Assembly (NCBI GenBank): GCA_002418625.1
Contig: DIEM01000022.1
Span: forward strand, 1-34,076
Reading direction: 5' to 3'
Length of the DNA: 34,076 bases
From: Firmicutes bacterium UBA5774
GTDB lineage: Bacteria > Bacillota > Clostridia > Peptostreptococcales > Anaerovoracaceae
Shown here: one piece after another, positions 23,549 through 30,419 of the stretch
Position numbering within the stretch: the stretch's first letter is position 1
Layout: each line of letters begins with the position of its first letter
Translations under genes and position numbers: made by a program
The notes under the pieces: generated by a model
Database searches by the model: none
The model's input: only the letters and a program-made list of their open reading frames with translations
Told to the model about the DNA's origin: nothing

Positions 23549-24981
23549 TTCTTACCCCCCATTATATCCCTGTGCAATATGTTATAGGCACAGAACGGGA
23601 TCAGCTTTCCGTCGCCGGCCGCAATGTGGACACGGCATTTCCGCAACCGCTCGAGATCCAGATTCCATGCGTCCTGGAACGCCATGGCCGTTATACTGAA
23701 ACTGCTGCTTTCGATTCTGTCCAGCATCTCATCCCAGGAAGCATAATCATATGCTCCTTGTCCTTCAAAAAGCTTTCTCCCTTTTGTGATCGTCCATTTA
23801 TTTGCGATATAATCCCGGGCCTTTTCAATGGATGCTTCCCGGTTGCCACAGCCGCATTTTTTTACGGTACTTGAAAGCGGCTTCAGGCTGCCATCCGGCA
23901 GTACCGCAAAATTGCCATGAAACGAACATCTAGGGTGCCCCGTTTGAAGAGGGACAAACATGCCCGGATCCAGCTTCCCCTCCGACTGTTCGAAAAGCCT
24001 TGTGATAACATCCGGAATCGTTATGCGATCCAAATCCGAAGGCTCTTTGGGAAATCTCCCGAAATAACTAACCGGCTGAAGATGTATGCCCCGGACATAT
24101 GGATGACGTTGGACCGCATAACGCAAAATGCTCCCAAGATCATGATCATTGACACCAGGCACGATCGTGACAACTAAAACCGTGCCGAGGCCTGCTGCCG
24201 CACAATTTCTGATAGCTTCTTCCTTGACTGAAAGAAGCGACTGTCCGCGAATATTCCTGTAGATACCGTCTTTGGTACCGTCGAACTGCAGAAATACAGA
24301 CGAAAGTCCGGCGTTGCGAAGCATTATGGCATAGGAAGGGTCTCCGGCGATTCTCCGGCCATTCGTATTGAGCTGGATATAGGGAAATCCCATTGCCCTT
24401 CCCATCCGAATGATGTCCGGCAGGTCGCCTCGCATTGTTGGTTCGCCTCCGGAAAGCTGTATGTTGAATGGTCTTTCAGTATTCCGGGCTATCAAGGATC
24501 CATAAAGACTTTGTATCTCCTCGATTGTGGGGTCGTCTGCGCTCCCTTTTCCCGAATGCGCCGCCGCAAAGCAGTATGCGCAATTCTGGTCGCAGTTCTG
24601 CGTCAATTCTACCAGAACACAGCAAGCCTGCTGCTGATGGTCCGGACAAAGCCCGCAATCATGGGGACAGCCGCGGCTGCCCTGCACGTCGATGACTGAT
24701 GGGGGCGTATTCACCGATTCGGTCGTCCAGTTTTCCCAAGCCAGCACCTGGCTTCCCAAAGCGGACTTATTCCATAATAATGCCTTGAACGCTCCATGTT
24801 CAGGACAGACTTTGGTCAGATAGATCCGGCCATCCTGCCGGATCCGCTCCGCCGTTATGGTTTTATGGCAGACCGGACAGATGCTCCGGGTTTTTTCATC
24901 CATTGCGAACCTCCCGCTCCTTGTATCCCAATTTGAATTTATATGCCCTTCGTAGTCGAATTCAAGCTTTTTCAGCGACAA
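23545..24981 (-). CDS. Radical SAM enzyme of the COG1964 (MJ0619/Tes-like) type
   Basis: This 478-residue radical S-adenosylmethionine enzyme has zinc/FeS-type N-terminal clusters: CPVC (35-38) with C59 in VCPEHG, then GCPHDCGLCPDH (C105, C109, C112). The core motif CxxxCxxC is at 130-137 (NCDQNCAYCFAAA), followed by SGGEPTMRGDLP. A later Cys-rich stretch (CSFHGNFAVLPDGSL, then VKKCGCG) may bind another cluster. The layout matches the COG1964 group, which includes enzymes acting on unactivated carbons such as tetraether lipid synthase and the methanopterin methylase MJ0619. The substrate is unknown. It overlaps the methyltransferase by 20 bp and xdhC by 4 bp, so it is tightly coupled in the molybdenum hydroxylase cluster. 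Confidence 0.88.
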   Translation of the reverse strand: MSLKKLEFDYEGHINSNWDTRSGRFAMDEKTRSICPVCHKTITAERIRQDGRIYLTKVCPEHGAFKALLWNKSALGSQVLAWENWTTESVNTPPSVIDVQGSRGCPHDCGLCPDHQQQACCVLVELTQNCDQNCAYCFAAAHSGKGSADDPTIEEIQSLYGSLIARNTERPFNIQLSGGEPTMRGDLPDIIRMGRAMGFPYIQLNTNGRRIAGDPSYAIMLRNAGLSSVFLQFDGTKDGIYRNIRGQSLLSVKEEAIRNCAAAGLGTVLVVTIVPGVNDHDLGSILRYAVQRHPYVRGIHLQPVSYFGRFPKEPSDLDRITIPDVITRLFEQSEGKLDPGMFVPLQTGHPRCSFHGNFAVLPDGSLKPLSSTVKKCGCGNREASIEKARDYIANKWTITKGRKLFEGQGAYDYASWDEMLDRIESSSFSITAMAFQDAWNLDLERLRKCRVHIAAGDGKLIPFCAYNILHRDIMGGKK

Positions 24982-25882
24982 GAAGGAAATAACCCAGCTT
25001 TACCTTTGCCATATCCTCCATATGCTTCGATGCATCCTGCCCCTCGGGCAAAACGCTTTCCCAGAACTTTTCCATCGATCCGTAATTCATAATGATTTCT
25101 GCAGTAAACTCTCCGAGTTCTCTGGTCTTATCCATCCATGAGACAACATTATAGCCTGTTTCTTCAACGATTTTCAGAAGGTCTTCCTTGAGGAAAGCGC
25201 CATTGATGCAGGAGCCAATTGGGACGATGCCGTCGCTGCAGCCGCAGGAACCATTTTCGTGCCCATGATCGTGGTCATGGTCATGATCATGGTCGTGACT
25301 GCCGCAGTCATTGTCGTGGTTGTGATCGTGGACATTCTCATCCGCAGGATCGATGATCTGTTCCCGGGCCTTGCTCCTGATTTCGGCGAGCTTGTCCTCA
25401 AGCACCTCCACTCTCCTTTTCTTCTCCTGAAGGATGAGCGAGTCGTCCGGGTCTCTTAGGTAAAAATCGCTTACAATAAGCTTGCCGCCATGCTTCAGTA
25501 CGCAATATGCTTCATGGAGCGCCTCCGGCTGGTTGCGAAAGAGCGATAAAGTGCATTCCATCAAAACCCCATCGAAACTTAGGGACTGAAATTCAAGTTC
25601 TTCCCCTGCACCTTCCCTCAAATCGAGTTCCGGATGCAAATTTCGACCCCTCACAAGAATGGCTTTTGAAACGTCGATGCCGATGCCCCTGATATCGAAG
25701 ACCTTCTCAAGATGGGCGAGTGTTGATCCCAAGCCACAGCCCACATCCAGGATCATCGCATTTTCGCTGATCCCGGCAAGCCGCATCCCTTCCTCCGTGA
25801 TTCTGTAACCGCCCGGCCTCAGAACGCCGCCGGCCATCTCCTGAAAATCAGGATTTTCATATAATCTGCACGATGTTGTCAT
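24962..25882 (-). CDS. Class I SAM-dependent methyltransferase with His/Asp-rich insert
   Basis: This 306-residue protein has a seven-strand methyltransferase core: motif I ILDVGCGLGSTLAHLEK (44-60), the acidic end of strand 2 in IGIDVSKAIL and LKHGGKLIVSDFYLRDP. Between core strands lies a low-complexity insert (about 185-208) dominated by alternating His and Asp/Asn, followed by CGC at 213-215 and C225, a probable metal-binding loop (Ni, Zn or similar). The C-terminal part (FWESVLPEG and KVKLGYFLLVAEK) is family-specific. It resembles the group NCBI labels DVU_1556-family methyltransferase, named after the Desulfovibrio gene near mop; I give this from memory. AGGAGG precedes the start, which overlaps the ligase gene by 26 bp. 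The substrate is unknown. Confidence 0.87.
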   Translation of the reverse strand: MTTSCRLYENPDFQEMAGGVLRPGGYRITEEGMRLAGISENAMILDVGCGLGSTLAHLEKVFDIRGIGIDVSKAILVRGRNLHPELDLREGAGEELEFQSLSFDGVLMECTLSLFRNQPEALHEAYCVLKHGGKLIVSDFYLRDPDDSLILQEKKRRVEVLEDKLAEIRSKAREQIIDPADENVHDHNHDNDCGSHDHDHDHDHDHGHENGSCGCSDGIVPIGSCINGAFLKEDLLKIVEETGYNVVSWMDKTRELGEFTAEIIMNYGSMEKFWESVLPEGQDASKHMEDMAKVKLGYFLLVAEKA

Positions 25883-27215
25883 TGTCGGTCCTCCTGTTTA
25901 TCTCCATTAAATTACGTTTTCTTATCGCTTTGATGTCCGGTGCCTTGCAGCCCTGCCGCCCTATGTTGATTTTCAGGCTGCCGGCTGAAATCGTATCTTT
26001 CAGTATTGAATTTTCCAATTTCGAAAGAATCACTGGCTTGAGCCATTCCGGTTCGCCTGACGTATTGACGAGGATGTCAAGCTGCCCGGCTGCTTTGTCG
26101 ATGTTAGCATCAAAGTCGGTGATTTCATCTATGGTGAATAGAATATCCTCGAGCATCGGCATTGTCAAAACCAAGCCGTCTTCAAGCACAACTGCCGCTG
26201 TGATCCGATGCCGCACGCGTTCCATCGTCTTCAGTATCGTGCCGCAGGAACATGCCTTGGAAAGAAACCTGCTCCAGTCGCCGGTCCTGTAACGGATCAG
26301 CGGCATTGCAGTCCGGGTCAGCGTAGTGAAAACAACCTCTCCAAAGGTTCCGTCAGGAACATTCGACCCTGTTAGAGGATCGATGATTTCAAACAGCATG
26401 TCTGCCTCCCGCAAATGATATCCGGTGAAAGCTTTGCAGAAAACGCCGCCCCCAAGTCCCATCTCCGTCATACCGTAATGTTCATAAACACTGCAGCCCC
26501 AAGCTCTACCGATTCTTTCGCTGATTGCGGGCGAGACATAATCGGTGCTGAGAAGAACGCTTCTTAATTTTCCAATGTCTTTGACCAATGAAGAACGTTC
26601 GGATTGCGCCAGAGCGGCGAGCTGCTGCGGAATGCCGACGATTCCAGTGATGTTCCGTTCAAGAATGATATCCATGACTGCTTCACAGTCATCCACAATG
26701 CCGTAAACGATGGCTTCAACACCCTTCCTGCCTAGCCCGGTCCTCAGAAGATCACCAATGCTTCCGGGCATTCTGCCGGGCAGAAGTACCAGCACCCTGT
26801 CACCTGCCTCTGTGAAGGTAGCCATGCCATGATGAAAAAAGTCGATCGTCAGTTCCTGATCCCCATCGGTATAATGGATCCTCTTAGGATTTCCTGTTGT
26901 TCCGGATGTATCCAGAGTCACGATCCTCCGGATCTCATTCTGGGAGACACAAATTAAGCGGTTTCCCTGCTCGACGATATCAGAAGCCTTCATAAATGGA
27001 ATTCTGCCGACATCCGAAAGGCAGTCGAAATCTTCAGGCTCCATACCTGACAAATGCTCTTTGTAGAAGGGGCTCCGTTCCTTCACGAACGCCAGCGTCT
27101 CCTTCAACGCGCCGAGTTGCCAGGCTTCGATCTCACTTCTTGCGAGCTGGCCGCCCTCTTTGCCGATCCTAAGCCTGATCCACTCCTCTAGGGGAGTTGT
27201 TTCAATACTTCGCAT
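25857..27215 (-). CDS. AMP-forming CoA-ligase-like protein (PaaK-related)
   Basis: This 452-residue adenylate-forming enzyme is related to phenylacetate-CoA ligase and coenzyme F390 synthetase. Motifs are the phosphate loop LDTSGTTGNPKR (101-112), YEHYGMTEMGLGGG (A5), and MPLIRYRTGDWSRF (A7) followed by a Cys pair in KACSCGTI. The C-terminal lid domain is present but short, and I cannot place the usual catalytic lysine with confidence. The expected chemistry is activation of a carboxylate as its AMP ester, perhaps with transfer to CoA. GGGGTGA precedes the ATG. In Desulfovibrio a comparable ligase (DVU_1553 family, from memory) occurs in the same neighbourhood. The substrate is unknown; phenylacetate is unlikely because no phenylacetate genes are near. 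Confidence 0.85.
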   Translation of the reverse strand: MRSIETTPLEEWIRLRIGKEGGQLARSEIEAWQLGALKETLAFVKERSPFYKEHLSGMEPEDFDCLSDVGRIPFMKASDIVEQGNRLICVSQNEIRRIVTLDTSGTTGNPKRIHYTDGDQELTIDFFHHGMATFTEAGDRVLVLLPGRMPGSIGDLLRTGLGRKGVEAIVYGIVDDCEAVMDIILERNITGIVGIPQQLAALAQSERSSLVKDIGKLRSVLLSTDYVSPAISERIGRAWGCSVYEHYGMTEMGLGGGVFCKAFTGYHLREADMLFEIIDPLTGSNVPDGTFGEVVFTTLTRTAMPLIRYRTGDWSRFLSKACSCGTILKTMERVRHRITAAVVLEDGLVLTMPMLEDILFTIDEITDFDANIDKAAGQLDILVNTSGEPEWLKPVILSKLENSILKDTISAGSLKINIGRQGCKAPDIKAIRKRNLMEINRRTDNDNIVQII

Positions 27216-27275
27216 ATTTCACCCCAAACTCCGTCATGCTCCGGCCCGGCAACTTGCCTTTGCGCTTTTGAACGA

Positions 27276-27683
27276 TCACAAATCCGCCTGCCCATCCAGA
27301 AAAATACCATGGTCAAGCAGGATTTCAACAACCTTCTCATAGGTCCTTTCGATGATCAGTGGACATGTATCAACTCGCGCCAGCGGATCGCCTTCAAGGA
27401 TTCTGGCACATTCAAGACATCCGAAAGTTTCCTCGAACCAATCTGCCAGTTCCTGATTCATGGATTGTGCTGCTTTTTCAGGATCCAGCATAAAGAATAG
27501 GCAGGTTGCCGCAGATAATGTCCCGCAAATGCTGCCGAGCTGCAGTCCGTTGCAAAGCCCCTTCATCGCGCTGATCAGGCCCGGATTATCCAGGTTCATT
27601 TCTGTCAGCGCCAAGTCCATAATGATCTGGCTGCAACAATGCCCTTTCATTTTCGATTCAAAAATAGCCATCTGCAGGTCCAT
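27276..27683 (-). CDS. C-GCAxxG-C-C family protein
   Basis: This 135-residue small Cys-rich protein carries the C_GCAxxG_C_C pattern: GHCCSQ (C16, C17), GLCNGLQLG (C44), SICGTLSAA (C53), then FGCLECARI (C89, C92) and DTCPLI (C107). Such proteins probably bind an iron-sulfur cluster or serve in redox/metal handling; the function is unproven. The start is set at MDLQMAIFES (27683) because GGGGAGGG lies just upstream; the longer frame to 27746 overlaps the previous gene and lacks family character. It corresponds to what NCBI calls the DVU_1555 family (from memory). It lies 60 nt upstream of the ligase gene and 13 nt after the small CxxC protein. Confidence 0.87.
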   Translation of the reverse strand: MDLQMAIFESKMKGHCCSQIIMDLALTEMNLDNPGLISAMKGLCNGLQLGSICGTLSAATCLFFMLDPEKAAQSMNQELADWFEETFGCLECARILEGDPLARVDTCPLIIERTYEKVVEILLDHGIFLDGQADL

Positions 27684-27696
27684 TCGGCTCCCTCCC

Positions 27697-27891
27697 CTAC
27701 TTTTCCTCCAGCGACGATTCAACTTGCTTGATCCTGCTGTCGACAAGCTCCTCAGGCAGATACACCTGTCCGCACACGGGGCATCTCAGTACCTTGTGAC
27801 GGAAATTATGATCCAGATAGCTGAAATGCAACTCCGCCATGACCAATTCGACTTGGCATTTATCACAGATCAATGTCAGTTTTTCTTCCAT
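27697..27891 (-). CDS. Small double-CxxC (zinc-ribbon or redox) protein
   Basis: This 64-residue protein has two CxxC pairs: C9-x-x-C12 in LICDKCQVEL and C37-x-x-C40 in VLRCPVCGQVYLPEELV. The arrangement is a rubredoxin-like or zinc-ribbon knuckle, so it could hold one zinc or iron atom. It matches the size and motifs of the family NCBI names DVU_1557 redox protein (from memory). Its ATG lies inside the 3' end of the FAD/CCG gene (29-bp overlap), with TTGGAGGCGG upstream, so translation is coupled. The partner is probably one of the FeS proteins encoded beside it. The function is otherwise unknown. Confidence 0.85.
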   Translation of the reverse strand: MEEKLTLICDKCQVELVMAELHFSYLDHNFRHKVLRCPVCGQVYLPEELVDSRIKQVESSLEEK

Positions 27892-30292
27892 TCCAGACCG
27901 CCTCCAATTCTATCTGCATTCTGTGGCAATAGGCGTTCACGACTTCGATACCGCCGTCATCTGCCAATCTGTATTCGACCCAGTAGGTCATCCGGCCCAC
28001 CTGGCGATATCCGCTGAATGTGCCTTTTTCTTTCACAGCAATTTTTCGACCGGTCTTTTCGCAGAAATCCACCACATTGATAATATCTTCCTCCAAAATC
28101 CGCTCTCTATTCAATTTCGACTTGATATCCGGACCAAAACAGATACTTTTATCATATACGGGCTTTTTATCATCCATGTCGCACTCCCAAAATTCCTTGA
28201 GAAGCTGCTTTTTCAGCTTCATGCGGTTTTCGCGCCGTTCCGTGGCGGTAGGCAGTATACCGCCGCTCTCTATACCGTTCCCGAAACCTCGTCCTGATTC
28301 GACGCCATCGGGAACGCTGCCGCCGAAGATCACATCCAGCAAATGTATTGTCTCCTTGCCGGCTCTCAGGAATGCATCGCGGCAATTGATACAATATGTG
28401 ATGTAGGGCGCTGCGCTTTCGTTGATCCTTCGGCCAATCACAAATTTTGCAAAATCTGCATTTGCCGTCTCCACATGCCCGCCAAAACTGCAGCATGCCG
28501 AATTGAGCTCCTGCTCAGAAAGCGGAACAAGATGGACACCTGCCGCGCCTGCGATGCTCCGGACTGCGGCACGCAGCCCGTTCTTTCCTTTGCTGGCGCA
28601 TGGATCGAATATTGCCCAGCCTCGTCCTCCGCCCTGCATGGCAGGTTGTATATCATCCTTTCCGAGCATGAATTCATACAGCGATACCGTCTTTATTTCC
28701 GGGATAAACTCAGACAATTCCTTGAGGCAGGTCGGGCATGCCGCAATGAGTATCGGCTTGCCGAGTTTATCCCAGTTGACTCGAAGCTTCGAAATCGCCT
28801 CAAGATGTGCCTCTTTATCCCCAGCCCATTTTACCGGTATGCCGCAGCATTGGAGAAGCATCGCTGTATCGGGTTGCCTTTCGATGATCCATTTGTAGGT
28901 TTCAAGCACATGCCGCGGATCCGACGCACCCAGCTGACAACCCGGAAAAAAAGCGTATGCCGGCTTGTCGCAACCGATCGGTTTGCGCACGATGCTGGAT
29001 TGTTCGCCGTTGGCGTGTTCCATGTCCCTCAGCCAGAAATCATGGAACGCCCAAGGCATACGTTCAAGCTTATGCATAATGCTTCTGGCTTCTAAAAACA
29101 TATGATCCATGTCGATATGCGCGGGGCATGCGTCCAAGCAAACTCCGCATTGAGTGCAGGTATTGATCCGCCTCTTGGCAGGCTTGGGCTTCAAATCCGC
29201 CGATCCGGGCTGAAGTGTCGCCTGTATTTCATCTTTGATCCGAAGCGGCCATTTACCGGCATATGCAACAAGATCACAATGGATCTTGCAGGAATCGCAC
29301 TGGCATCTCAGGCAGCGGCCGGCCTCCTCACTCGCATCCTCCGGAGCATAGCCCCCATCGGCACCTGCAGGGCGGCCGGCGCGATGATCCAGCTTTGACG
29401 GGTCTATCCGGACCTTTGTTTTCCGTTGGTCCGCAGGGTGTGCCATGTTGCCCGTTTTAAAATATGTTTCGATGGCAGAAGCTATATTAAGGCCGTCGGC
29501 AAGCGCTTCGATCGTGTCCTTACCCAGGATCGACCCACCGGCAAAACAGGCCGTATCACCAATCATGCAACAGTTGGCGCCGGAGACCCCGGACTCCTCC
29601 ATAGCATTGTATGCTTCGCCGTCTGGAACTGCTCCTGCAGCACTCCTTGTCAGTCCAAAATCATCTCCGCCCTTTCCTGTAGCGATGTATATGGCGTCGA
29701 AACTATTGGCAACCAATGTTTCCAACTTTGTGATCCTTGTATTTAAATGCAGTGCATATTTTTCATGTTTCAGTTGCAGCTCTATATCATCCATAAAGTC
29801 AGCCGGAGTCAATCCGCCTGCCGAAGCGCTACCATCCGCCAGCTCCCACAGATGACCGCCGATCCGGTCCGTTGCTTCAAAAATCTCAACGTCGTATTTT
29901 CTTGCAGCCAGCCTGAGCATGCAGCCCAGCCCGCTTATTCCGGCGCCTATGACTGCGGCTCTTCCCTTCTTCACAGGGACGTTGTAGTCCTGAGGCTCCC
30001 TATTGACGGCATGTTTCACGACAGTCCGCTCGAGAGCCCTTATTTCAATAGCGCCGCCTCCAGCAGCCTCATCGGCGCGGGGGCAGTCCCTTTTGCACGG
30101 CTCTTTGCATAGTGCCGATACAATTGCCGGGAAAACCACAGCGTTCCTGTAGGTTTTATACGCCGCGTCAAATACGCCGCGCTCGACTTTTTCCATAAAA
30201 TCTGCCATATCAATGTGCAATGGGCAGGCAGCCTGGCAAAAGGGCACTTCCCTTTGTATGCAGCCTTTGAATTGCTCGTAGTATTGCTCCAT
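27863..30292 (-). CDS. FAD/iron-sulfur/CCG-domain fusion oxidoreductase
   Basis: This 809-residue soluble electron-transfer protein has several modules. The N-terminal cluster region resembles the glutamate synthase small chain (C11, C19, C23, later LCKEPCKRDCPR). Next is an FAD-binding loop GRAAVIGAGISGLGC with GGHLWE, and a C-terminal FAD strand MIGDTACFAGG. A Cys-rich segment CLRCQCDSCKIHC and a 4Fe-4S motif CTQCGVCLDACP follow, then two CCG domains like heterodisulfide reductase subunit D (FFPGCQLGASDP, QCCGIPVKWAGD, ACPTCLKE, ACCSFGGHVE). The last ~110 residues are of unknown type. The usual second Rossmann domain for NADPH appears to be missing. The start at 30292 follows GGAGAACGAT; a longer frame runs into an intergenic hairpin. 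It likely passes electrons to or from the hydroxylase. Confidence 0.88.
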   Translation of the reverse strand: MEQYYEQFKGCIQREVPFCQAACPLHIDMADFMEKVERGVFDAAYKTYRNAVVFPAIVSALCKEPCKRDCPRADEAAGGGAIEIRALERTVVKHAVNREPQDYNVPVKKGRAAVIGAGISGLGCMLRLAARKYDVEIFEATDRIGGHLWELADGSASAGGLTPADFMDDIELQLKHEKYALHLNTRITKLETLVANSFDAIYIATGKGGDDFGLTRSAAGAVPDGEAYNAMEESGVSGANCCMIGDTACFAGGSILGKDTIEALADGLNIASAIETYFKTGNMAHPADQRKTKVRIDPSKLDHRAGRPAGADGGYAPEDASEEAGRCLRCQCDSCKIHCDLVAYAGKWPLRIKDEIQATLQPGSADLKPKPAKRRINTCTQCGVCLDACPAHIDMDHMFLEARSIMHKLERMPWAFHDFWLRDMEHANGEQSSIVRKPIGCDKPAYAFFPGCQLGASDPRHVLETYKWIIERQPDTAMLLQCCGIPVKWAGDKEAHLEAISKLRVNWDKLGKPILIAACPTCLKELSEFIPEIKTVSLYEFMLGKDDIQPAMQGGGRGWAIFDPCASKGKNGLRAAVRSIAGAAGVHLVPLSEQELNSACCSFGGHVETANADFAKFVIGRRINESAAPYITYCINCRDAFLRAGKETIHLLDVIFGGSVPDGVESGRGFGNGIESGGILPTATERRENRMKLKKQLLKEFWECDMDDKKPVYDKSICFGPDIKSKLNRERILEEDIINVVDFCEKTGRKIAVKEKGTFSGYRQVGRMTYWVEYRLADDGGIEVVNAYCHRMQIELEAVWNGRKTDIDL

Positions 30293-30306
30293 ATCGTTCT
30301 CCGTTA

Positions 30307-30348
30307 AAATTGCCGGTCTGCGGCCCACAAGCCACAGACCGGCAATTT
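30307..30348 (-). terminator. Long intercistronic hairpin between the hydroxylase and the FAD/CCG gene
   Basis: On the minus strand, an 18-bp stem (plus 30307-30324 with 30331-30348, one G-U pair) with a 6-nt loop is followed by only TTTTAA before the next ribosome site. It could be a partial terminator or mRNA-stabilising hairpin that sets a higher level of the upstream hydroxylase mRNA. Confidence 0.7.
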
Positions 30349-30419
30349 CAGCCATTCAGATGCTTCTTCGATCCTATCTGATGTGATATGACAAATCGTC
30401 ATATCGCATCAGACACATG

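Noticed and set aside
25259..25330. Repetitive GTCATG-like DNA that could suggest a repeat array or CRISPR
   Set aside because: It is the coding sequence of the His/Asp-rich insert of the methyltransferase; there are no spacers or regular repeat units.
28343..29095. 250-codon plus-strand open frame inside the FAD/CCG gene
   Set aside because: It is antisense to a gene with clear cofactor motifs and has Cys/Arg-rich composition without family character. It is a reading-frame shadow in GC-rich coding DNA.
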